Shown piece after piece: positions 1 to 5,390 of a stretch of DNA of 5,390 nt (position 1 is the first letter of the stretch; every line of letters starts with the position of its first letter). The position numbers and the translations under genes were made by a program. Below the pieces are notes generated by a model. The model made no database searches. It worked only from the letters and a program-made list of their open reading frames with translations, and was not told where the DNA came from. Where the stretch lies: the NCBI GenBank assembly GCA_026400305.1, contig JAPLPI010000167.1, positions 1-5,390 of the forward strand. Reading direction: 5' to 3'. This DNA comes from Alphaproteobacteria bacterium (GTDB lineage Bacteria; Pseudomonadota; Alphaproteobacteria; Micropepsales; Micropepsaceae).

Positions 1-87
1 CAGCGCCTTGCCAGTGAACAGGGCCAGTGCGCCGATATGGGCCAAAACCGTCATCACGGCGCGGCCGATCCTTGCGAAGGTATTCAT
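1..87 (-). CDS. MlaE-family lipid ABC transporter permease, N-terminal fragment
   Basis: The first 29 codons of a gene that continues past the left edge. The ATG lies at 87-85 and overlaps the TGA of alr (86-84) in an ATGA junction, so it is probably translationally coupled to alr. The visible peptide starts MNTFARIGRAVMTVLAHIGA and continues into a hydrophobic stretch (LALFTGKAL). A short amphipathic 'IGRAV...LA.IG.LALF' segment before the first membrane region is typical of MlaE-type permeases. In the family these are inner-membrane subunits of phospholipid or steroid-like ABC transporters that maintain outer-membrane asymmetry. The family call rests on only 29 residues plus my recollection that alr and such a permease are neighbours in other alphaproteobacteria. 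That a real gene starts here is more certain than the name. Confidence 0.6.
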   Translation of the reverse strand, partial: MNTFARIGRAVMTVLAHIGALALFTGKAL

Positions 88-1214
88 TGCGCGTATGCCC
101 TCGGCACCCGGTGCAGCCGGGTGAGTATCTCATATTCGTTGGTGCCGGCGCTTACCGCCACTTCGCTCAGGCTCAGCGTCTCGCCGAGCAGCTCCGCGTC
201 GTCGCCGATGCGCGGCGGCACGGCCAGATCGCTGACGTCCAGGGTGATCGTGTCCATCGAGACGCGTCCCACAAAGGGGACACGCACCCCACCGAGCACG
301 GCCACGCCCTTGCCCGACAATGTGCGAGGCATGCCGTCGGCATATCCGAGCGCCACGGTGGCGATCATGGTGGGCCTTTTTGCGCGGAACGTGGCTGCGT
401 AGCCAACGCTCTCCCCTGAGTCAATTCGGCGGACCTGCAGCACCTTGGCGGTGAGCACCGCGGCGGTCTGCATCAGGTTCGCCGCACCTTTGCCCGTGCC
501 TTCCTGCGCCTGCGGGTTGGCGCCGTACAGCGCCACGCCCGGCCTCACCAGATCGAAGTGATATTCCATGTCCAGCATCGCGCCATGGCTGGCGGCCAGG
601 CTGGCGGGCGCCCGCGGCAGCATGGCCAGCGCCTGCTTGAAGCGCGAAAGCTGCTCGCCATTCATCGGGTTGGATGGCTCGTCGCTGCAGGCTAGGTGGC
701 TCATCACCAGCACCGGGTTGATGCCCGCAAGGCGCCGGGTATGTTCGCCCGACAGGATCGCCAGTTCGTCGCCCGGCAGGCCCAGCCGGTTCATGCCGGT
801 ATCGACATGCAGCACCGCATCCAGCTTTGAAGAGCCGACACCGGCCGCCGCACCCCAGGCCGCGATCTGTCCCAGGCTGTTGAGCACCGGCGTCAGGCGA
901 TGGCTGATCAACGCAGGCACCGCATCGGCATCCGCGCCATCCAGCACAAAAATACGCGCCTGCGGCAAGGACTTGCGCACGGCGATGGCTTCTTCCAGCC
1001 GCGCCACGAAAAAGGAATCACAGCCGGCCTGCGCCAGCGCCGGCGCAACGGCTGCCGCGCCCAGGCCATAGCCGTCTGCCTTGACCACCGCCGCCACCGC
1101 CGTGGGCCCGGCCATGCGGCGATAGGTGCGGTAGTTGGCGACAATAGCCGGCAGGCGCACGGTCAGGCGCGCCGCCAGGAAATCACTTCCTTCGCTTAAA
1201 GGGGCCTCGCTCAT
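84..1214 (-). CDS. alr: Alanine racemase (PLP-dependent)
   Basis: Interconverts L- and D-alanine in the cytoplasm, supplying D-Ala for peptidoglycan. Read from the ATG at 1214 the protein has 376 residues, the usual length. The N-terminal alpha/beta barrel carries the PLP-binding lysine K45 in VVKADGYGLG. The substrate-side motif HVDTGMNRLGL and the SHLACSDEP segment follow. The catalytic tyrosine of the C-terminal beta domain is Y272 in SVGYAATF, followed by ALGYADGMPR, VGRVSMD and the terminal GTNEYEILTRL motif. All key residues are present, so the enzyme should be active. An upstream in-frame ATG at 1259 would add 15 residues and begin 3 bases after the stop of the preceding gene. I prefer 1214 because the extension is unlike the usual family N-terminus, but neither start has a strong ribosome-binding site. 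It is downstream of the TonB-like gene and overlaps the permease gene by 4 bases, suggesting one operon. Confidence 0.96.
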   Translation of the reverse strand: MSEAPLSEGSDFLAARLTVRLPAIVANYRTYRRMAGPTAVAAVVKADGYGLGAAAVAPALAQAGCDSFFVARLEEAIAVRKSLPQARIFVLDGADADAVPALISHRLTPVLNSLGQIAAWGAAAGVGSSKLDAVLHVDTGMNRLGLPGDELAILSGEHTRRLAGINPVLVMSHLACSDEPSNPMNGEQLSRFKQALAMLPRAPASLAASHGAMLDMEYHFDLVRPGVALYGANPQAQEGTGKGAANLMQTAAVLTAKVLQVRRIDSGESVGYAATFRAKRPTMIATVALGYADGMPRTLSGKGVAVLGGVRVPFVGRVSMDTITLDVSDLAVPPRIGDDAELLGETLSLSEVAVSAGTNEYEILTRLHRVPRAYAQ

Positions 1215-1262
1215 GGGGCCCACTATAGGGGAAGAATGGCGGCGGCCGGCGGCGTCCATCGC

Positions 1263-1958
1263 TCAATTATTCCCCGTGGCCGATTGCATGCCCGGCGACA
1301 CATGCATGCAGGGCGTGTTCTGCAGGATAGGACAGCCCCACTGCCCTGGAATGATACCGTTACGGACATCGGCGCCGATGCGGTCCTGGCCCGTATTGAT
1401 CCCGAACTGGGTGTCGGGCGCTTCCTTCAGGCGGGGCAGGACACTGCGCGGCACCATCACCAGAGTGCCGTTTGGCAGCCTCATGCCGCGCCAGGGATAC
1501 AGGCCGCAGCGCTCACGCTCGGCGCTGGTCAGGTGCTCCCAGCTGCCGGCATCGCAGGCCAGCGAGCGGCCCACTGCACCCAATATGTCGCCCGGCTGTC
1601 CACCATTGGTCCTGGTGTCTTCCTCTTTTTGAATCGGTGGCGGCTTGGGCACCACTATAGGCGCCGCCAGCATGCGGGGCGGCGCCTCGGTGAGGATTTC
1701 CGGATTGATGGGCTTCTCAGGTGGCGGGCGGTTGTTGCCCGGCATGGTCAAGGTGAGGATGGTCTCGATCAGCGGCCGGCCCTTCATGTCGAAGGGGTGC
1801 ACCGCCAAAACGAAGAAGAAGAAGAACAGGACATGCAGCAGCGTGGTGACCGCCGTGGAGACGGCCTTGGACCTGGCTGCACGACGCTGTTCCTCCGGCC
1901 CGAGGGGACCTGTTCGGGGACGCAAAAAAGGGTGCGTCAGGGCTAAATCTCTGGCCAA
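1263..1958 (-). CDS. Single-pass, proline-rich TonB-like protein of unknown function
   Basis: A 231-residue protein I cannot assign to a named family. Layout: a charged N-terminus of about 32 residues (rich in R, ending RRAARSK), one strong membrane helix at about 34-53 including five consecutive Phe, then a proline-rich linker at about 73-109 (RPPPEKP, APPRM, PKPPPIQ), then a C-terminal part of about 110 residues. Four cysteines, C135, C151, C209 and C217, lie after the helix; the segment LACDAGSWEHLTSAERERC resembles a Cys-LTxxER-Cys motif I associate with uncharacterised alphaproteobacterial proteins. Topology suggests N-in, C-terminus in the periplasm, where the cysteines could form disulfides. 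The plan recalls TonB energy transducers, but I see no clear TonB C-terminal domain. The start is TTG at 1958 with no good ribosome-binding site, so it is uncertain. It sits 48 bases before the preferred alr start (3 before the alternative), so co-transcription with alr is likely. Confidence 0.8.
   Translation of the reverse strand: MARDLALTHPFLRPRTGPLGPEEQRRAARSKAVSTAVTTLLHVLFFFFFVLAVHPFDMKGRPLIETILTLTMPGNNRPPPEKPINPEILTEAPPRMLAAPIVVPKPPPIQKEEDTRTNGGQPGDILGAVGRSLACDAGSWEHLTSAERERCGLYPWRGMRLPNGTLVMVPRSVLPRLKEAPDTQFGINTGQDRIGADVRNGIIPGQWGCPILQNTPCMHVSPGMQSATGNN
1812..1826 (+). repeat. (GAA)5 trinucleotide repeat within a membrane helix
   Basis: Five perfect GAA units, read on the minus strand as five TTC codons (Phe45-Phe49) inside the single membrane helix of the TonB-like protein. 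Slippage by whole units would change helix length without breaking the frame. No evidence that it is phase-variable. Confidence 0.6.
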
Positions 1959-1978
1959 AAGCTAGTATCCGTCAAACG

Positions 1979-2016
1979 CTTCCCGCACGTCCCACCATAT
2001 AGAAGCGTGCGGGAGG
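1979..2016. promoter_or_regulatory. Inverted repeat between divergent genes (candidate operator or hairpin)
   Basis: Nine-base perfect arms TCCCGCACG (1981-1989) and CGTGCGGGA (2006-2014) flank a 16-base centre. As plus-strand RNA the stem extends by one U-G and one C-G pair to 1979 and 2016. The centre contains CCATATAGAAG, which read on the minus strand gives TATATG, a possible -10 box for the TonB-like gene. No T-run follows on either strand, so a terminator is unlikely. Its place between two divergent reading frames (1958 minus, 2092 plus) fits an operator or a leader hairpin. No regulator can be named. Confidence 0.4.
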
Positions 2017-2091
2017 GGAAAACAGGGCCAAAACCACGGTAAGTCAGCGGGTTAATGGCGGAAAACCAGCAAAAATGCTAACGCCAGTGTC

Positions 2092-2816
2092 ATGCAGACC
2101 TACCTGATCAACCTGGGACGACGGCCCGACCGGCTTGCTGCCATGACGGCGCAAGGCGCGGCACTGGGCGTGGTCCTGGACCGGGTGGAGGCCTGCGATG
2201 CCGCCGCGGCCCAGCCGCAGGCATTAGACCGCTGGTTTGCACAAGGCGGGCCGCTGGGCGAGATCCCGCGCGGAGACAAGGCGTGCCTGCTGTCTCATCG
2301 CGCCGCCTGGAAATTATTCCTGGCCGGGCCCGATGCCCCTCCGACGATGTCTGGATTCCGGACGGCACAGCCGTGGTGAAGCTGGAGCATTACGGCCCGC
2401 CCGGCCAGCGCGTGCTGCTGACAGACATGAAGGCGGTGAACGATTTCCAGATGGGCCGGATGCTGTCGCGTCATACCGGCGCCGCAGCGTACATCCTGAA
2501 CCGTGCGGCAGCCAAGCTGTTGCTCGATCAGACGAGTTTCGATTTGCCGGTGGATCACCTGCTGTTCAATCCCAACAATTCGAAATTATTCACCGCCCTG
2601 TCGCCTTGGCAACTTTTGCCCGCCATCGCGCGGCAGGAACAGTTTGTCGGCGCCACGTCGGACATAGAAGGCACGCGCAAGGGCTTGCGCGCCTTTGGTC
2701 TGACTTATGTCAAACGGGAGCTGGTGCGCCTTCTCTATGACCTGCGGCTAATCCCGCGCCAGATCGTGGCGCGGTTGGGCGGCGCCCAGTTCGTCGCAAT
2801 GAAGACCGCCGGCTAA
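2092..2816 (+). pseudogene. Family-25 glycosyltransferase (LPS/oligosaccharide type), internal deletion and frameshift
   Basis: An intact relative would transfer a sugar to a surface glycan such as LPS core. The first part, 2092 to about 2340, reads MQTYLINLGRRPDRLAAM and later GDKACLLSHRAAWKLFL, the expected N-terminal INL-R-DR and SHR-AW blocks. The rest of the protein is in another frame from about 2341 to 2816: DDVWIPDGTAVVKLEHYGPP, then GAAAYILNRAAAKLL and LPVDHLLFNP, the normal C-terminal half ending at TAA 2814-2816. Between LAGPDAP and DDVWIPDG the family has a stretch of about 20 residues with the metal-binding LEDD motif, which is absent. A deletion whose length is not a multiple of three near 2330-2345 explains both the missing motif and the frame change. 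The first frame stops at 2377-2379. No ribosome-binding site stands out. The gene is convergent with dnaB, stop codons touching. Calling it non-functional is inference; a sequencing or assembly error could mimic it. Confidence 0.8.
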
Positions 2817-4262
2817 TCAACCCGGCGGCGTGTAGCCGTCGCTCGCCATGTTGCTGAATCGGGTATACATGCCTTCGAACACCAGATCGATGGCGCGGGT
2901 GGCGCCATGTCGGTGCTTTTCCACCAGCACTTCGGCGCGGTTGGTGGCGCGCTCCAGTTTTTCCATCCACTTGGCATGTTCGGCACTGCCGGGTTCCGGC
3001 TCGCGCGATTTCAGATAATATTCCTCGCGATAGACGAACATCACCACGTCGGCGTCCTGTTCGATGGAGCCGGATTCACGAAGGTCCGACAGCACCGGAC
3101 GCTTGTCGTCGCGCGCATCCACGCCGCGCGACAGCTGCGACAAAGCCAGCACCGGCACGTTCAGTTCCTTGGCCAGAGTCTTGAGACCCTTGGTGACCTC
3201 GGTGATTTCCTGCACCCGATTTTCGTGGCGGCGCGACGGCTCCACCAGTTGCAGATAGTCGATGATGATCAGGCCGATATTCTTTTCGCGCTTCATGCGG
3301 CGGGCGCGCGCCGCAATCTGGGCGATGGAGATGCCGCCGGAATCGTCGATGTAGAGCGGCAGGCTGGACAGGTCCTGCATAGTGAGAACGAATTTCTCCC
3401 ACTCGCTCTCACTGAACTTGCCGTTGCGGATCTTCCACATTTCCAGCTCGGCTTGTTCAGAAAGAACACGCGCCGAGAGCTGCTGAGCCGCCATTTCCAG
3501 GCTGAAGAACAGCACCGGCGCGCCGCTCGGATATTCGGCATTACTTTCCAGGTCGCGCATGTACTGCTTGGCACAATGGAAAGCCATGTTGGTGCCCAGC
3601 GCCGTCTTGCCCATGCCGGGACGCCCGGCCAGGATCAGAAGGTCCGAGGGCTGCAAACCGCCGAGCAGACTGTCGATATCGGTGAAGCCGGAGGTGACGC
3701 CGGAAATGCGCCCGCCGCGGGCATGGGCCTTTTCCGCCGATTCCACGGCCAGGCGCAGCGCTTCATGAAAATCCAGTGCACCTTCGCCATACTTGTTGGT
3801 CTCGGCCACTGCATAAAGCGCCTTTTCGGCCTCGGCGATCTGGTCCTTGGAGGTCTTTTCGGTAGGCGCGTCATAGGCGGTGTTGACGATATCCTCGCCG
3901 ATGCGGATCAGACTGCGCCGCACATACAGGTCGGCCATGATATTTGCGAAATCACGGATATTGGGGATGGCCGGGGCCGCCGCGCGCAATGCATCGAAAT
4001 AGGCTTGGCCTCCGGTCTCGATCACGCCGGGATCGGACTTCATAGTGGCATGCAGGGTCAGCGGCGTGACGACAACACCGCCGCGCTCGATCATCTGAGT
4101 CATGGTCTCAAAAATTCGGCCATGCAGCGGATCGTAGAAATGGTCGGGCTTGATAAGCGCCGAGACACGCTCCATCGCCCGATTGTCCGCTAGGATCGCA
4201 CCGAGCAGAGCCTGCTCGATGTCGATGTCATACGGGACGTGGCGGTAGGCTTCCTGTTCCAT
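2817..4262 (-). CDS. dnaB: Replicative DNA helicase DnaB
   Basis: Hexameric ATP-driven helicase that unwinds DNA at the replication fork and works with primase. From the ATG at 4262 it has 481 residues. The N-terminal domain begins near YRHVPYDIDIEQALLGAIL. The RecA-like domain carries Walker A GRPGMGKT (213-220), the catalytic glutamate in FFSLEM (E256), Walker B IIIDYLQL (332-339), LSQLSRGVDAR, the DLRESGSIEQDAD motif (393-405) and the arginine-finger segment KHRHG (449-453). An insertion of roughly a dozen residues (RDLESNAEYPSG) lies between Walker A and the catalytic glutamate; similar insertions occur in alphaproteobacterial DnaB. Two earlier in-frame starts exist: ATG 4304 (AGG touches the codon, too close) and TTG 4328. 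I chose 4262 because GGA lies 6 bases upstream and the protein then starts near the family's conserved block. The start remains uncertain by up to 22 codons. Nothing suggests damage. Confidence 0.95.
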   Translation of the reverse strand: MEQEAYRHVPYDIDIEQALLGAILADNRAMERVSALIKPDHFYDPLHGRIFETMTQMIERGGVVVTPLTLHATMKSDPGVIETGGQAYFDALRAAAPAIPNIRDFANIMADLYVRRSLIRIGEDIVNTAYDAPTEKTSKDQIAEAEKALYAVAETNKYGEGALDFHEALRLAVESAEKAHARGGRISGVTSGFTDIDSLLGGLQPSDLLILAGRPGMGKTALGTNMAFHCAKQYMRDLESNAEYPSGAPVLFFSLEMAAQQLSARVLSEQAELEMWKIRNGKFSESEWEKFVLTMQDLSSLPLYIDDSGGISIAQIAARARRMKREKNIGLIIIDYLQLVEPSRRHENRVQEITEVTKGLKTLAKELNVPVLALSQLSRGVDARDDKRPVLSDLRESGSIEQDADVVMFVYREEYYLKSREPEPGSAEHAKWMEKLERATNRAEVLVEKHRHGATRAIDLVFEGMYTRFSNMASDGYTPPG

Positions 4263-4319
4263 TTCGCATCCAGCAGCGGGGCGAGCAATCAAACGATTGT
4301 ACATCCTGGGTTCAAGCCG

Positions 4320-4329
4320 GTTGGCCAAC
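4320..4329. repeat. 10-bp perfect palindrome near the dnaB start
   Basis: GTTGGCCAAC is its own reverse complement and lies between the furthest dnaB start candidate and the spacer. A second TTGGCCA occurs at about 4384-4390. Could be a protein-binding site in the dnaB leader; short enough to be chance. Confidence 0.25.
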
Positions 4330-4426
4330 TGCTCACAGGCATGTTCGCAACCGTTTAAGGCCGATCTACACTTAGTAGTCTAATTGGCCAGCAGCGCTAC
4401 GCCGCCCGTTTTTCAGTGGACATAAC

Positions 4427-4480
4427 CGGCCCGGACCCTGCCAATGCAGGCGGCCATCGCCGCTACCCAAAGCCGGGCCG
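4427..4480. other. Possible structured RNA or hairpin cluster upstream of dnaB
   Basis: Eight-base perfect arms CGGCCCGG (4427-4434) and CCGGGCCG (4473-4480) close a 38-base interior. The interior holds two further hairpins: CCTGC-CAAT-GCAGG (4437-4450) and GCGG-CCATCG-CCGC (4450-4463), which share one base and so could not both be fully formed. The three nested arms resemble a small multi-branched fold. It sits in the 239-base spacer between dnaB and the ArsC-like gene, and could be part of a dnaB leader (minus strand) or a separate small RNA. I do not recognise it as a known RNA family. GC-rich sequence makes chance pairing easy. Confidence 0.35.
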
Positions 4481-4510
4481 TGACCAAGAGCTCCCCTGCA
4501 AGCCGATGCT

Positions 4511-4549
4511 TAAACTAGAAAACTGCCACACTATCCAAAATGGCAAAGT
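4511..4549 (-). terminator. Weak candidate terminator after the ArsC-like gene
   Basis: Read on the minus strand, TGCCA and TGGCA (4541-4545 and 4524-4528) form a 5-bp stem with a 12-base loop, followed by GTTTTCTAGTTT. It begins about 20 bases beyond the stop codon of the ArsC-like gene, where a terminator is expected. The stem is short and the T-run is interrupted. Confidence 0.35.
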
Positions 4550-4567
4550 GCTCCTGAACTATACCGC

Positions 4568-4912
4568 TCAGGCGAACAGCTTCTTGTAGTCGTCAGGCTT
4601 AAAGCCAACTGTAATCTTGCCTTTAGCGTCCAGCACCGGGCGCTTGATCATGGAGGGCAGAGCCAACATCAGGGCGATAGCTTTCTTTTCGGTCAGCCGC
4701 TCTTTGTCGGCATCGGGCAATTTCTTGAAGCTGATCCCGGCACTGTTGAGTAAAACTTCCCAACCGACTTGCTTTGACCATGCTTCCAGCATCGGCTTGT
4801 TGATCCCCGATGCCTTATAGTCATGGAAATCGGCTTTGACCCTGCGGGCCTCCAGCCAGTTGCGGGTCTTTTTCATCGTGTCGCAATTCTTGATGCCGTA
4901 GATCGTCGCCAT
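4568..4912 (-). CDS. ArsC/YffB-family thioredoxin-fold protein (putative reductase)
   Basis: A 114-residue cytoplasmic protein of the ArsC/Spx-like superfamily, closest to the YffB type. It opens MATIYGIKNCDTMKKTRNWL with the single active-site cysteine C10 after the first strand. Other family blocks are FHDYKASGI (29-37), a W-x8-GWEVLLN stretch (45-56), FKKLPDADK (62-70) and the cis-proline/arginine loop MIKRPVL (88-94) with R91, then VGFKPDDY. Length and motifs are complete. YffB proteins are annotated as putative glutathione-dependent thiol reductases; true arsenate reduction is not shown for most of them, and no other arsenic genes are nearby. Start ATG 4912 is supported by GGAG 6 bases upstream; a TTG at 4924 would add four residues but would place that GGAG inside the gene. 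It is divergent from the oxygenase relic. Confidence 0.9.
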   Translation of the reverse strand: MATIYGIKNCDTMKKTRNWLEARRVKADFHDYKASGINKPMLEAWSKQVGWEVLLNSAGISFKKLPDADKERLTEKKAIALMLALPSMIKRPVLDAKGKITVGFKPDDYKKLFA

Positions 4913-4935
4913 GCCGCGCTCCAAACTTCAACCGC

Positions 4936-4963
4936 AGGATATTGGAGGCGTGGGGTAGCGCAA
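4936..4963 (-). promoter_or_regulatory. Candidate promoter for the ArsC-like gene
   Basis: On the minus strand TTGCGC (4963-4958), a 16-base spacer, then TATCCT (4941-4936). This would start transcription about 15-20 bases before the ATG at 4912. Matches are partial, and the site is chosen mainly by position. Confidence 0.25.
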
Positions 4964-4981
4964 GGTTGCTTACATCGAACC

Positions 4982-5265
4982 ATGACCAAGCAGTACGGAC
5001 CGCGCATTGGCGCCTAGGTAGAAGAATAGGGCTGGGTGATCCTGCAGGGCTGGTCAGCGCCAGAGACTGCGAGAAGGCGGTCAACATGCTTGACCAGGAT
5101 GGGATCTTCCGTAGCCGGTGGGTGATGACGGGACACAGTTTTGTGGAGGGTGAATATCGCTATTTCGCCCCCCCTGCCCGATGAGATCAAAATGCTGGGA
5201 CCCGGCCTTTACCCCCACCTGGACAACGCCACACCCTGGGCATCATCTTCCACGAGCGTAAATAA
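4982..5265 (+). pseudogene. Relic of a 2-oxoglutarate/Fe(II) oxygenase (PF09859-like), catalytic core deleted
   Basis: Pieces of one protein family occur in the right order but in alternating frames. A possible old start, ATG 4982, reads MTKQYGPRIGA then stops at 5015 and 5027. In the same frame 5030-5047 gives GWVILQ, matching the family's 'GWAVLPG' block. One base is missing near 5048. From 5050 the next frame gives LVSARDCEKAV, then GIFRSRWVMTGHSF and EGEYRYFAPP, matching 'FRSRVVMARHGF..GEY.YFA.PLP'. The frame changes again in a run of seven C (5168-5174), giving LPDEIKMLGPGLYPHL (5174-5221). Finally 5221-5262 reads GQRHTLGIIFHERK and stops at TAA 5263-5265; 'RHTLGIIFHDA' is the family's C-terminus. 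The whole core between these two blocks, which holds the iron-binding HxD...H residues, is gone: about 95 codons remain where I would expect over 200. The family name comes from remembered consensus, not a search. Confidence 0.72.
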
Positions 5266-5290
5266 AGACTAAGAAAATCTTGCTTTCCAG

Positions 5291-5351
5291 GCTTACTTTA
5301 CATATTGTAAAGATATGGTTCAAGTTTACTTTACATAATGTCAAGTATGGT
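5291..5351 (+). promoter_or_regulatory. Two tandem dyad operator/promoter repeats
   Basis: Two near-identical copies with centres 33 bp apart, about three helical turns. Copy A (5294-5319) contains CTTTACA-TAT-TGTAAAG (5296-5312), a perfect 7-bp inverted repeat. Copy B (5327-5351) contains CTTTACA-TAA-TGTCAAG (5329-5345), with one mismatch. Both copies continue into TATGGT (5314-5319 and 5346-5351). Possible promoter boxes are TTTACA at 5330-5335 with TATACC at 5353-5358, spacing 17. The symmetry suggests a dimeric repressor or activator, for example of the TetR or MarR type, but the regulator cannot be identified from here. Confidence 0.6.
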
Positions 5352-5390
5352 CTATACCCGAACCCGGATCCTGGCGGCTGCGCTAGCCTG
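5347..5390 (+). CDS. Possible start of an exported protein, cut by the window edge
   Basis: ATG 5347 opens a frame reading MVYTRTRILAAALA to the edge. A positively charged n-region followed by an Ala/Leu-rich run looks like a signal peptide or membrane anchor. Against it: there is no ribosome-binding site, the ATG lies inside the second operator copy, and the same TATGGT occurs in the first copy, so it may be promoter sequence rather than a start codon. A gene regulated by the tandem repeats would be expected here. Function cannot be told from 14 residues. Confidence 0.35.
   Translation, partial: MVYTRTRILAAALA

Noticed and set aside
1236..1946. Plus-strand open frame of 236 codons opposite the TonB-like gene
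   Set aside because: The minus-strand frame has a clear membrane helix and a proline-rich linker, while the plus-strand frame is low-complexity with no domain or start signal.
2283..2816. Stand-alone 177-codon gene in the second frame of the glycosyltransferase
   Set aside because: Its first ~20 codons are the wrong frame of the N-terminal half, and only the portion after about 2341 matches the family, so it is the back half of a broken gene.
2907..4193. Long plus-strand open frame of 428 codons opposite dnaB
   Set aside because: It is entirely antisense to an intact, motif-complete dnaB; its His/Gln-rich composition is typical of the mirror frame of a GC-rich gene, and it shows no recognisable domain.
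4568..4912. Arsenic resistance (arsC arsenate reductase)
   Set aside because: The sequence is of the YffB type with no arsenic operon genes nearby; the superfamily name alone does not support an arsenic role.
4942..5184. An 80-codon plus-strand gene after the ArsC-like gene
   Set aside because: Only its second half resembles a protein family, and it ends at a frameshift in a C-run; it is part of the oxygenase relic.
1..5390. CRISPR array, tRNA, rRNA, insertion sequence or defence system
   Set aside because: I saw no regular spacer-repeat array, tRNA cloverleaf, transposase motif or terminal inverted repeats with target duplications; the only repeats are the short ones listed.

Overview
The window reads as a chromosomal segment of a GC-rich alphaproteobacterium. 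The support is the dnaB/alr neighbourhood, the alphaproteobacterial character of the DnaB and Alr proteins, the MlaE-type permease start just downstream of alr, and heavy GC bias at third codon positions. I cannot name the order or genus with confidence.

Left part (1-1958, minus strand): a co-directional cluster read right to left. A one-helix, proline-rich TonB-like protein of unknown function is followed by alanine racemase (alr). Alr in turn overlaps by 4 bases (ATGA) the start of an MlaE-family lipid ABC transporter permease that runs off the left edge. Middle (1959-2819): an intergenic stretch with a strong inverted repeat, then a plus-strand family-25 glycosyltransferase gene. That gene is broken: its metal-binding LEDD region is missing and the two halves lie in different frames. 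Its stop codon touches the stop codon of dnaB with no base between. Then dnaB, the replicative helicase, fills 2817 to about 4262 on the minus strand and looks fully intact.

Right part (4329-5390): a 239-base spacer holding a possible structured element and a weak terminator, then a YffB-type ArsC-family thioredoxin-fold protein (minus). Divergent from it is a heavily decayed relic of a 2-oxoglutarate/Fe(II) oxygenase (PF09859 type). The relic keeps the family's N-terminal block and its extreme C-terminus but has lost the whole catalytic core between them, along with other frame breaks and stops. The last ~100 bases are AT-rich and hold two copies of a promoter/operator-like repeat with dyad symmetry, 33 bp apart, followed by a possible exported-protein start cut by the window edge.

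The genes fall into housekeeping functions: replication (dnaB), cell-wall precursor supply (alr makes D-alanine) and envelope lipid transport (mlaE-like). I see no new defence or mobile system. The less ordinary content is the pair of core-deleted pseudogenes, the uncharacterised TonB-like protein next to alr, and the tandem operator at the right edge.
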